Shown: positions 40,530 through 51,769 of the stretch, piece by piece
How the letters are laid out: the number at the start of each line of letters is the position of its first letter
Position numbering within the stretch: position 1 is the stretch's first letter
Assembly (NCBI RefSeq): GCF_032854445.1
Contig: NC_088298.1
Coordinates: 3,840,160 to 3,904,159, forward strand
From: Liolophura sinensis
Lineage: Eukaryota; Mollusca; Polyplacophora; Chitonida; Chitonidae
Direction of reading: 5' to 3'
Length of the DNA: 64,000 nt
Position numbers and translations under genes: made by a program
Notes under the pieces: model-generated
What the model was told of the DNA's origin: nothing
What the model saw: only the letters and a program-made list of their open reading frames with translations
Database searches by the model: none

Positions 40530-40598
40530 ATCTCCTTCAGCGACGAGACAGAGAATAACCGGACCTGTGCGTGATCAAGTTCGTCAACAGTGACTCAG
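40530..40598 (+). other. Possible noncoding first exon of the secreted-protein gene
   Basis: A GC-richer stretch ends in GACTCAG|GTAAAA, a good donor at 40599. It precedes the first coding exon by about 1.1 kb on the same strand. The link is inference. The acceptor before the ATG exon (possibly CCCAAACAAG at about 41706) is weak. Confidence 0.3.
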
Positions 40599-41204
40599 GT
40601 AAAACAAACAAGTTGTGATACATGTGGGAGGCGACGTATTCATGGTACTGTTACAGTGTGTCAGGTGAACGTATAGGTGTACACACATGACTGTTTATGA
40701 GTTTATTTGACCAGGTGCTAACTTTGCTCTGTTTCGTCACGCATCATGACGAACGCACATTGGTTTATACTACAGCATGGCATCCTTTAAATGCTACACC
40801 AGTTAGTGTATACCTGTATATGTAGACCTGTATGCGATGGCGTTCCTGGCTACACACAATGTACCGTTAAGATGCTTTTTCCCAACGCTCGCTTCTAAAT
40901 TACCCTAGAGCAAATCTGTAGACAATGTACGTCTTTGTCATGATAAGCTGAAAACAAAATATACCATCTAGAATGAACTGATAATGCTACAGTGGTAGTC
41001 TATACCTATATGTATATATTTATTTATATCTGATAGGTGTTTTACGCAGTACCCTACTTATATATACAGCAGGACCTTCTCCCGGCTTGTATGGCATTAC
41101 ATGTATGAATGAAACGCCTACGTAATTAAACGTGCGCACATTACATGCATGTATTCCGCGTGTTTACAAATGGCAGTTAATGACCTAAACTTTCGTCGGT
41201 GATA

Positions 41205-41390
41205 AAAGTTACTGTTTTTGTCGGATGTCTTGATCTTTAAAAGGTGTTTTTTGGTTTGTGTGGAAGGTAGGGTAGCTTGATTAACTACTAGAGAAATGTA
41301 TAAGCTTGGGTACCAATACCGGAAGTAATATTTTGTTACATTTATTCTCTCTCCAAAAAATCTTCGGTTAAATCCGTTCCCTTAGTTATG
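41205..41390 (+). repeat. Diverged relative of the 9275 element
   Basis: It shares TTGATCTTTAAAAGGTG and GGTTTGTGTGGAAGGTAGGG with the left arm at 9253-9300. The remaining similarity is weak. Confidence 0.4.
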
Positions 41391-41504
41391 AAGGATTGCA
41401 CTTTCGTCGATCTAACCGATTAAGCCGTTTTTGAGTAAGAGTTAATTCGTTATTAAGAATGGGTTCGTCCGTTATATCGACGAATTAAATTGCAATTAAT
41501 TGAG

Positions 41505-41575
41505 GGGCCAGGACTTCCGTCTGTAAAGCAGACCGCCGTCATATAAGTGAAAATAAGATTATAATCAGTCAATGA
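41505..41575 (+). repeat. SINE-1 tail fragment
   Basis: It contains ACCGCCGTCATATAAGTGAAA and a diverged ATAATCAGTCAATGA end. Confidence 0.45.
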
Positions 41576-41731
41576 CATTTTTTTTATGTCCTTGGGGTTT
41601 TTTCTTCTTTAAAGTTTGTATTTTATTCGGTATATTATACATGCAATACATTATAATGTTAGTGAAATAATATAATATGCATGTTTTCTATGTGTGCCCA
41701 AACAAGTAACAAGGACGTGCTGATCTGGACA

Positions 41732-44342
41732 ATGGATCTTTTGCGGGTGTCGACGTTTTCCTTGCTGATACTGCACTTAGGTTAGTAATGTAGTACATAC
41801 AGAGGATGTATGCAAGGTACACACTAATGTTCCTGTGCAAATTTGTTAACAATTGATGTGTGCCTGTGAAACACGTCTTGTGTATTGTTGTGTATATTTT
41901 TATTATTACTATTTTTTTTGGTGTGTTTTGTTTTGTGTGTGTGTTTTTTTAGATCTGTTCACAAGAGCCAGATTCTGTTCTCTTTTGATAGGTTCCTATT
42001 GTCTGTTACCTATATTTCTATATCTGCTCTGTCTTCAGGAAATTAAATAGTAATAGACTGTTGTCTGAGTGATGTTGGAATGTATTGTGTTACTGCAGTG
42101 TATTATTCTGTCAGTACACCAGATTACTCTGTGAAATATAGCACATATATTCTGTTAATTTAACATTAACATCTTAAATTTAAGACATTACTGACTAACA
42201 TAATACTCTGTAAATATGACACAGTAATTCGGTATAATAACAGAATGCCAATAAGAATACTTTGCGTTGAAATGAGCACATTTTTTTTAAATAGCAGCTG
42301 AAATTGAATTGAATTCAATTGAATTTTTGTTTCAGTTACCGAAGTCTATTCTTGTACGGAACCGACAACCTGTGTCCGTGCTGATGATTCGTGCAGGTAA
42401 ATCATCCAGTCATGAAATCGGTCACGCAATATAACGCGATTCGGGTCCAAGCTGAATAGTGCGTTGTTCTCTTTCAATACATAACACGTTACCAGCTTGC
42501 TCACGAAACGTCATTGCCGAGGCAGGATGTGAGTACTCTTTTTACCGTATTTATCAGAGGTATACTGGGGTACATCACTGGACCCCAAGAGACTAGACCC
42601 TCCATGGCTTATGTACCCGAGAATTAAATGCTGTAGAAATCAAGTGCGCATCATAAGAAATTAGGAATATTAAACACTATCTATGAAAGCTATACGGGGT
42701 ACCTCAGAGAACATTTCCATCATTTTTTACATTTATGTCAAAGAAACAACATAGTTTGTCTATGAGTAAAATAATATAAGTACCAACTATTTTTATTTCA
42801 ACTATTTTTAGTAACATTATAACAAAAAATAAATAGTTTGGTTATTTACAATAATAAGAAGACAAATTTATTTGTCTTTGGATTGATTTATTTCATTATT
42901 GTTTACCGCCATATACTCAAGAATATTTCATTGAAACGATGGCAGTCAGTTTTTCGATGAAGGAAAACGGACCGCCTGGGGCAAACCCCTGACCTTTTGG
43001 CAAGTTTCTAACGAATATTCCCACACGGCTAGTTTTGTAGCCGCAACCCATGTGTCCTATATAGCGATTGAAAGGCTGATGTGATGGATTTAAATTAAAT
43101 TTAAAATGATTTAATTTAAAATGTACATCAATTTAGGCTCTTATCTGAAATAATCTCAGATAATCACTGTATGATCAATAAGGTCGGAATATTATACAGT
43201 TTGTTAGTTTCTTCTTCTTCGCCTTTATATACACATGCAGAGAAGTCCAGAAGTTTGTGAGCTGTCGAGATGATCAAAGTCGAGATTGTTCCGAGGCTGT
43301 CCGTACAAGGCACGAGGTGTCAATCAAACTCATCAAAAGTACATATTCCAAATCCCCGTTTAACTGTGTCTTTAGCAAAGGTAAATGTATATACATGTAT
43401 ATATCAATTTGTTGTATGAATGATGATGATAGCGCATTAATTAATTCTGTATAAACCGGCGTTTGCATAACTGGAGCTTTTTCCTATAATCAGCCACCAT
43501 AAAAACCGAAGTTTACTTAGCAAAGTCATGGTTTTGCATCCAAGCGTGTTGCGGAATGTTTTCATACTCCTCCCAGCGCATGCATCGCTCTCTACCTTTC
43601 GCTTTACAACACTGTCACCAATAGACCAGCTTGACCGCTTGGAGCAAGTGAGACGACGCACGTGGGCTTGTTAGGTTTGGTGGCGTCGTACTCAACAATT
43701 TTTCAGTCATATGACGAAGAAGGAATCTTTAGGGTGCATGAAATGTGCCTCCTTGTCGCAGGGCGGATTTCCAACGCTCTTTTATCTAGCGCTGCTTCAC
43801 TGAGACGACTTACCAAAGACAAGTAAGGCGTCCAGCCCGAGCCATTATACTGATACGGCTCAACCAGTCGTTGCACTATCCCCTTCATGCTGAACGCCAA
43901 GCAAGGAAGTTACAATTTCCTCTTTTAAAGTCTTAGGTGAGACTCGACCCAGGATTCATTCTGGACCTACCGCTCCTGAGGCGGACAATCTACCAACTGT
44001 GCTATCCGGGCCGGTCGGTTGTTCGAGACTAGGAGGCGTTGATGTATTGCTGTTTATTTTATTGCATAATTATTGTTAGTATTTATTTATTTATTTATTG
44101 GGTGGGGGGCATCTATTTGAAGTCACCGTAGTATGTAAAGTACGCACAAAACTAAAGATCTTTGCAACATCCACATCAACTTCCACATAAAGGTATTTAT
44201 TACAAGACGTTACGTCAGTTTCCGGTGTAGCTATATTTTTTTCGTCGTTTATATGTTGACAGGGTCCAGCAACTTCCGGTGCGGGTTTGTCGCCATCTTC
44301 CTTGCCACAGTGCTCTCCAAGGTCTTAAACAACTTCCTTTAG
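41732..44342 (+). CDS. Predicted small secreted cysteine-rich, GPI-anchor-like protein (109 aa), family unknown
   Basis: Four exons with consensus sites and matching phases: 41732-41780 (phase 1 donor GTTAGT), 42336-42396 (TTTGTTTCAG acceptor, GTAAAT donor, phase 2), 43241-43380 (ACATGCAG acceptor, GTAAAT donor, phase 1) and 44263-44342 (TTGACAG acceptor, stop TAG). Residues 1-22 form a signal peptide (MDLLRVSTFSLLILHL core, cleavage likely near VYS-C). The mature part has cysteines at 23, 29, 36, 45, 53, 79 and 90 and is charged (CRDDQSRDC). The C-terminal 19 residues are hydrophobic (FVAIFLATVL) after a small-residue stretch GSSN, as in GPI-attachment signals. A hydrophobic segment at each end and nothing else fits a GPI-anchored surface protein. 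The exons are too short for ORF finders. I recognise no family. A SINE-2 sits in the last intron. Expression evidence is absent. Confidence 0.6.
42885..43035 (-). repeat. Degenerate SINE-1, minus orientation
   Basis: It has ACTCAAGAATATTTCATTGA, ACGATGGCAGTCAG and a diverged body. It is intronic in the predicted secreted-protein gene. Confidence 0.55.
43676..44014 (-). repeat. SINE-2, near full-length with tRNA-like head
   Basis: On the minus strand the head reads CCCGGATAGCACAGTTGGTA (box A TAGCACAGTTGG), then CCGCCTCAGGAG and GGGTCGAGTCT (box-B-like). The body GCTTGGCGTTCAGCATGAAG ... GACTGGTTGAGCCGTATCAG follows, ending with AAAATTGTTGAGTACGAC. The (CACT)n tail is lost. It occupies the last intron of the predicted secreted-protein gene. 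Confidence 0.85.
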
Positions 44343-47300
44343 ACTCGTGAACTGTAAAGAAAAGCCAGTCTGACGTCATCATTCTCATTTCAAATAAGAA
44401 TCATACTCTTACCATGAAACGCTTGCGTGGTATTTTTTTATATCGAATTTATGATGTGGTCTAACATGTAAGTTTGAAAGTACAGTTTTTTTAAAGCTTA
44501 TCATGTAGCTTTCTTTCTGGGGCGTAAAAATAGCTTTAATCTGCACATTTCATACGATCAGAGCAGTATGTCCCGAAATTAAATAGCCTGCTGTGGTGAC
44601 GTCATCGGTGATAGCAGTCAAAATAACTTAGTTCGTCGAAGAGTCGAAACTGGGAGCGCGAATCTGGCCCCGTGTTCCCAGTATGTTCATCGATGACATC
44701 ATTTCCGAATATTTCCGACCACTGATGGAAAATATGCATAAAACACAATTGTTTTTAAGAAATATTAAATATGCTCCAAAAATAATTTTTCTTTTGGCAT
44801 ATCTTTCATTATTTTCCTCAAAACCATAATCTTTATCATTTTGTTTTATGATACCTTTTTTATGTATTTCATGAACCTTACAACTTGACTATATAACTCG
44901 TAGTCGTGCGCAAATACTACTGAAAGCAAATTAAGTATTACTAATATACAATGTAAAATAATCCGCTTTGTATTCATGTTATCCAGAAATTAAAATATGA
45001 TACATAATTGGTGGGTGTGTAAGTCTTGAATTTCCCTTCACCAATTACGTGTATGTACCCTGCAACATTCTTTGTGTGTTTCCGTCCTCACTGAAAGGTG
45101 CTGACAGCTTAATTCTATTTGAATCCCTCTTAATGTCTTGTGCTTTATATATATTTCTTAGTTCTTTAGTGTTGTGCATTCTTTTGGAAATTAGCCTTCC
45201 GATTATTGTCCAAGAATTTATGTCCACTATGTTTAGATGTCAAGATTCCTTACAAAAGCTGACAATATTAAAATGTTGACACATACGTGCGTGTATAAAG
45301 GAGGTGGAAGAAATACTAGTGCATGGTATACCTATGAAAGAATGACTTACTTGGTATATATATATATATATATATATATATGCTCTAATTTCACAAAATG
45401 AAACTTTTTATCTACAACTGCTGGTGTCTGTGAGCTATATAAGGATCACCAATTATAGGTCTGTTACTACGACTGTCTGTGAGAGAGTCCAAGAACCGAC
45501 ACCTGCATTTGTCTGTGAACTATATGGGAATGCACAATTATAGGTCTCTTATTACAATTGCCGGCGAGAGCTTCCAAGAGCTTCCACCACTTTCATAAAT
45601 TCTCTTGAGGCTATTCTCGCACTATTATTGCATACTTGCGTACACAAACAAAGACGCATGTACAGTTTTAAACTTGTATTTCCAACAGATTCACAAAGCA
45701 TTACCATTTCTTCTCGCAAACCTGACACAATCCGATCTTCTAAATGTACCTTCACTGATCAGAGAACTCTATCAACACAACAAGGTTTAAATTCTGGCCG
45801 ATAAATCAACAACAGGTGTGAACAAGCTTGGCTGCAAATTGGTCAGCAGTACATACGATTGCAAATTGGTCAACAGTACTGTGGCGATTTTGCTAGAGAC
45901 AGTATATTATTTCATATAATTGCATGGGAGGTTAGGGGTTAATTTTCTGCCTTGTCCATAACCTAGACACTGGTTTTACCTGTAGAATGTAAATTTTTTA
46001 TGGGTTAGAGATATCCTTAAATTAAATTAGAATTTTTGTGGAATATTTTGAAATATATATATATATTTTTTTGTAACATATAGAGACAGGATATTTTGTG
46101 GACTCATGAGAGCAAGTTGTTTTTGGCGCCTTAATATAACTTTTGAAGGACACAGTTTCCGTGGACCCCTGTCCTTTCCAACGTAAGAATTTTAATACTT
46201 GATGACTTAATTAGAACACCATATTTCACGTATAATACATTGACATGTTGAAGGAGTTTCTCTCCAAGCTTGGTGATCGGATATTGTTTGGCTAGGTTGC
46301 TAACAACATTTTTTTTTAGCGACCTTAAGTTTGGCGAAACATCCGCCATTGTGAATATTTTGAAGTGACAAATTCGAGTAGAGTTTCCATTACTTTTGGA
46401 CATATTCTTGCTGTAACAAACCACGTACGGTATCTTTCCAGTTAAAACAACATTAGTACTCACTGACTGTGGCATGATTTTGGCATAAAACGTCCTTTAT
46501 ACCAAGTTTAAGACACTAAATCATTTTTTTTTTGTGGTTGTTGTTGTTGTTTCGCCGCGCACGATCGTCGTTCACGGTGAACTGCCGCTAGACGAGGTTG
46601 TCTACTTTACGACATCCTTTAGTGTTAAACTCATATTGAAGAGTTTCAAAAGGGGCATTAACTTGTATTTGCGAAAGTAAATAGTTTCACTCCACAGGCT
46701 CATCTCCTTTCTACCTACAAGTTATTGTCCATCTTTCCATTATTAAGAAAAAGAAAAAAAAAAAATGTGCCATGACATTAGATACGCATGTACATGTATA
46801 GTATTTCTATACACAGATGTTGTTACTTTGGTATTAGCCAATCAGTGCTCTGAGTACCATCCTTGGTACTCATGAATATTTATGAGCGTAGAATACTGGG
46901 CAAATTCCCACTTTTAGTCCCAGATGATCTCGGACCACCGTCGTGTTAACATCTAAAATTCCACCTAGTTAGCTTTCTAAGGCAGGTATTTTACACGCAT
47001 ATAAGCAGTGTGAAGTGGTAGCTAGATAAGTTGTCAGCACTGAAGTGGGATTTCAGCTTTAGAGCATACCTAGAGACAGTGGGACTGCTAGTTCCAAATT
47101 GTGACACAAGTGTTCCCAGACTGTGGGACTGACTTTCCCAGGCTGTGAGACTGATATTCCCAACCATGATTGAGACAGTATATCTCAATAGTTTGTAACT
47201 GGGATTTTCTGGACCAAAATTTTATAATTCCCAAGTATGAGCTGAAACATTTATACTGGGAGAATTTGTGCATAAGTGCCCCTGAGCAATATATTGCTGG

Positions 47301-48707
47301 GATTCCCAGTTTCGGCACAGTGAGACGCCGAGTCCCAGAATTTGGAACTCGTTTTCCCAAGTTATTACTGGACCAATTCTGGAACTGTTACTCCCAGAGA
47401 AGACCTGAAAGTATTATTTACTGATAATGTGCCCACACATGGCTGACATATTGTCTATATAACACCAGTAGGACATACCACTATCACAGCAGCACTAGGT
47501 TTAATACCTCCCTGAGATATCCTTAACACAGTTATCTGAACCATCTGAAGTACAGATGTTGTGTTTGTACACAGTACTGGCACTTTTACATATATATATA
47601 TTAACATACTCCTGTCACTCTGTTTTAATAAAACTGTTGCTGCTTTTTGTTGAACCTTAAAAATCGGACTTTTCTTGGTTATTCGAAGTTCAGAGCTAAC
47701 TAGTGGTTTTCCCAAACATACTACTGAAAGACACGGACTGACCGAGCTGACATTCAAAAGAATCCATAGTAGCGAACGTCTCCAGCAGTATACAGATATT
47801 GTTCCAGAGTTCGACACTGGGTGCTTCACGCTACCAATATTGTGCTTTCCCCTGTAGTAAATGGTGTGATTTGGAACTGTGATTTGGGATATCTGTATCG
47901 TTAAGAAGATATATATATATATAAAAACAAATCGCTACAGTATATAATGATTGCATGTTTAACATATGTATACTGTATATACATTAAAAATGCCTCAAAA
48001 TGATGGAGCTCAGGGCTAGGATTATCGATTACTGTCACTGAGGTCTCATGGGTAGTGAGAGAGAGAGAGAATTTAAATTTTCTGTCTGATGCCGGGGTGA
48101 CCAATTACATTGGTTACATTAAGTATCCTAAGGGTGAGCAACCATGATCCCGCTCGTCAGTTATCTCCCTTTTACCATAATTTGCGCTTCACGTGAAAAC
48201 ATGTACACGTACATGTGTACTCACGTTTTGCCGCAATTAAAGGGAATTTTAAGCTTGGAGAATCCTTTAATATAATAGCATTAACAAGATTTGGTGAATT
48301 CACAATGACCAAGTGGTATTTTTTCCAACTTTTGTCCTACATTATTATTTACATTCAAACCCTAGTTATCGGAGAATTTAGTTAGACGGCTTAGAGAATG
48401 GTATCTTCATTTCGGCGGGCTATACAGCCGAACACGTAATTTTCTCCCATCAAAGTAATTTTAGTACATTGTTCAAGTTTGCAGGGTGTAGTCCTATATA
48501 TGTACTCCGGAAGTGAGCTCAAATAGTCTAAGAACTCGGCGGCAGGCTAAGTACAAGGGAACGCAGTTAGTGTATAATTGTTTAATTGACAGTCTTGATA
48601 TGCCACAAGTTCGCGAGCTTTAGTTTCACCTTAGATCGCTTTATACAGTTTGACATTAGCAGGTATCAGACCACGCCGTTATGTAAATATAATTAATTAA
48701 CTTTATA
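44343..48707. other. Intergenic DNA downstream of the secreted-protein gene
   Basis: It contains a (TA)n run (about 45355-45382), a diverged duplication (45424-45580: CTGTGAGCTATATAAGGATC / CTGTGAACTATATGGGAATG) and a stretch rich in GGGACTG / TTCCCAG words of both orientations (47045-47400). A minus-strand ORF with a gene-like start (ACAATGGCGGATG, 46349 down to 46131, 72 codons) is unsupported otherwise. Nothing else was seen. Confidence 0.4.
45424..45580 (+). repeat. Diverged tandem duplication, about 87-bp period
   Basis: Two copies share CTGTGAGCTATATAAG/CTGTGAACTATATGGG, CAATTATAGGTCT and a GAGAGTCCAAGA/GAGCTTCCAAGA end. Confidence 0.7.
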
Positions 48708-48965
48708 CATTCATTTGATAGGTGTTTTACGCCATCATCAAGAATATTTCACTTATACGACGGCGGGCAGTATTATGGTGGGAGGAAACCAGCGGAAATC
48801 CACGAACATCCGCAGGTTGCTGTCAGACCTTCCCACGTAGGTCTACGGCCAGAGAGGACACCAGCCGGTCCTGAGCTCACAGCGACCGCACTGGTGACTG
48901 CGGGGCTCATTTAATTGTCATTGTGCGCCGCTGGCACGCTAACCACCTCGGCCACGAAGATCCCT
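48708..48965 (-). repeat. SINE-1, full-length, minus orientation
   Basis: Reverse complement of the family. The tail side is GGTGTTTTACGCCATCATCA and AAGAATATTTCACTTATACG. The body has GGTTGCTGTCAGACCTTCCC, and the head is GGCACGCTAACCACCTCGGC, ending at CCACGAAGATCCC. It is among the least decayed copies in the window. Confidence 0.9.
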
Positions 48966-51639
48966 TTAATTAAAGGTGTGAGCTATATATATAGATAAGT
49001 TGAATTTAAATTCTTTTAGGCCTATTGGTGGCCACGCAATACCATCTGACAAGTTAGAGGCACCGTACAACTAGAACAATGTGCACACACATACATCACA
49101 CGTTTCAGAAAACTAGCGAGATTTGACAAAGCACCTGGTATGGTAAGGCGGGGAATCCGCCACAGTGCAACGAACTGCGCACCTCAAGATGCGAAACTAA
49201 CTATAGCTGTGAGTGACAGCTGCTGACACACTCTTAAGGTCACTTCTTTTTCAGTTCTGTTTTAATCTTCTATTTACTGTTACTGTTTCACTGCTATATG
49301 TCATGTGTACGATTTATAAAGCTCCAAAAATACACTGAAGCTAAGTATAGTTCATAAAATTGAAAAAAGTGGACTTCTCCAGTTGCACTGAAATATCGCT
49401 TTTTGCATCAGACACTTTAGAGTGGGGAAAATCACAGCTCCACAAATGTAACTTTCTGAAAAATTATTGAGCACGAAGTTATGCACTAATCAATTAAATA
49501 CATATATAACAAATGTTCAAACTTATACTTCCGCTACGCATAACATGTTAATGTTAATGATAGCTAGATGACCACATGCGCTCTCAACCAGTGAATGGGT
49601 GCTTGGGGTTTTACGTCGTACTTAACTATTTTTTCAGTTATTCGAACCCTTACTTGAAATGCAACCTTCTCTCCATAATGACTTCGTCAGCCCACTGTAC
49701 TTTGAAGGATACCTGACAGATTATGCCCGAAATACTAATTTTAAACTTGCCAACGTGACAAAACTGATCACATTATAAAGTTTATTTATTTTTTTTTACA
49801 TATGAAGACCAACGTTAACCAGAACGATACCTTGAGAGCACGCAAAAATATACACGTGAAAGTTTCAGTAATGATATTTCTCTGGTTAACATTGATCTTT
49901 ATATTGTAAATTAAAGACAGCCCCTCGTTTGAACGAAAAATAAGCGTTTTAGAACGAGGGTGTATTTTTGATCGAGGGTGCTTTTTCGGTGGGTTATTGC
50001 TAAGCAACCACCTCTTTTATTGTCATATTGCTTTTATGGGTGATTCGACCAAGTTTTATACTTCTGATTTGGACTGTACTGATTTGGATTTTGACATTGC
50101 ACTATCTTATCGAGCCTCTCTGGGGCCGGTTATGCGCCTTACCGTACCGGGGCGTTGTGCATACCAATTGTCTGGTGGCTTCATGACTAATCTTACATCT
50201 AGTAAGAATCTGAACTGAAATACAGAACGATGATTGCATGGATGGCCAGTATTTTGTGAAATTCTAGACCAAAAACGATGTCTAATATTGCAATTCACAC
50301 CACTGCATTTATTTTCTTTAATTCTGCTAAACCCTTTGTTTTAGGGGATGTGTATTGTGCTACTATCTAAGCATTCACATAAACAGTTAGAATAAAACGT
50401 TGGGTAAAAATGTTGACAAGGCCATATTTCACCAGTTTTGTACGTGTGACCATTCCCCAATTATCACACTGTAGTTTCTGCTCTGGAATTACTGTGTATA
50501 GTGTAAATCCTTTTTTGCAGTTATGTTAAAAGATTCAAATACTTTGTTCTTATTAAGTTATCGATTGTATGTAGGGCCTACATGTGCGCCCATGGTCTAT
50601 TAGTAGGCCCCTAGGGATCTCGTGTCCATGTCCAGCTAAATGCCATAACAATAATGAAATTCGTATTTAAAATTCGTATTTCCGGCGAACAGTTAATCCA
50701 TTTTACAGGCTGATTGTCCTACCACTTTGCAATCCAACTCCTGTTGCAACAAATAATTCGCCCAACGCACGACAACAGTCCTGCATGAAACTAAATACAT
50801 GGTTGCTGGACTCCAACATGGAGTATAAGCCTAGGCTGAGCGCTGCGGTTGTAACCTACACGTATGGGAATAATGATGGAATGAACGTTATGACAGCTGT
50901 ACCTAGGCGAATTGAGATTGCTTTCTCATTAAGTACATACAAAACCGTGTTTTAAAGAAAAATGAAATTTAATTTGTAAGGAATACTGCTTGCTCTACAT
51001 GACCGACATTTATTTTAACATGCCATTACCCGTTTGAGCCATAAAGAAGTGCCTCAATTAATTGTGTGGTGAGATCATTGTATGTTCGGTGAAAAAAAAT
51101 GTATTGATGTACTTTTTTTATTAGTGTTTGCTGCCTTGCTGAAGATTTTTTCCCTTATTTGACAAGCGCTCAGTAAACATATAGTTGTGGAGGAAATTTG
51201 AGTGAGCGGAAGATGAGCGCTGTGCCAGTGTAAAGAAACCAGTGAGAACCAGTTAACCTTTACAGAAGATGCTGAGTATGGGGCATTAGTATGCACTTTT
51301 CTCGTGTAAAGCTTTACTATTTCGCCTCGAAGGTTTCCTTCTTGTTAGTTCAGAACTCCCGCCGTACATGTGACGGGTGCCCCTTCACTTCCGTCATTAT
51401 GTTTCTAGAACCTTCTTCCGAGGAAATCCCCAACATGACGTCACAGCTTATTCTCACAAACTCATGTCGAAGGGTGTTTCCTGTTTCTTGTGTGTCTGAT
51501 ACACAGCTGTGTTACTTATTTTATTTCCTGTGTCCTTCTCATGATTTAACGGCTGCTAAATTTTGCACAAACTCTTATAAACATTGGGGAAGCCCAACGT
51601 AAAAAGTGAAATCTTCTCCCGCCATTGACACACATTTTA
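48966..51639. other. Intergenic DNA upstream of DNAJC7
   Basis: A SINE-2 tail fragment lies at about 49595-49640. An unsupported ORF of 73 codons lies at 49997-50218 (an acidic MGDSTKFYTSDLDCTDLDFD segment). A stop-free stretch at 50671-50952 has no ATG near its start. No gene was supported. Confidence 0.4.
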
Positions 51640-51769
51640 CCTTTCCTCACCAAAGAGCTCCAAACGTCCGTGTCTCGCGAGGTTTGCCGAGATCACCGTG
51701 AAGGTTTCTGAGGGAGACGGTGTAGAGGGGGGAAGAAAAATTCAAAGGGGAACCAAAAAGAAGGCAAAA
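51640..51769 (+). promoter_or_regulatory. Probable DNAJC7 promoter and 5'UTR
   Basis: GC content rises just upstream of the first DNAJC7 ATG. GTGTCTCGCGAGGTTTG at about 51670 contains TCTCGCGAG, close to the palindromic TCTCGCGAGA element known from TATA-less housekeeping promoters. No TATA box is seen at the expected place. The transcription start is not determined. Confidence 0.5.

Noticed and set aside
43930-44014. tRNA-like sequence on the minus strand that might be a real tRNA gene
   Set aside because: It is fused to a SINE-2 body and the acceptor-stem pairing is poor, so it is read as a SINE head.
46131-46349. Minus-strand 72-codon ORF beginning MADVSPNLRSLKK in good start context
   Set aside because: It has no domain, no splice partner and no repeat relation, so it is only mentioned in the intergenic description.
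50671-50955. 94-codon stop-free stretch following a TTTTACAG acceptor-like site
   Set aside because: No ATG near the start, no upstream exon with matching phase, and no recognised motif. Stretches of this length are expected by chance in a window this size.
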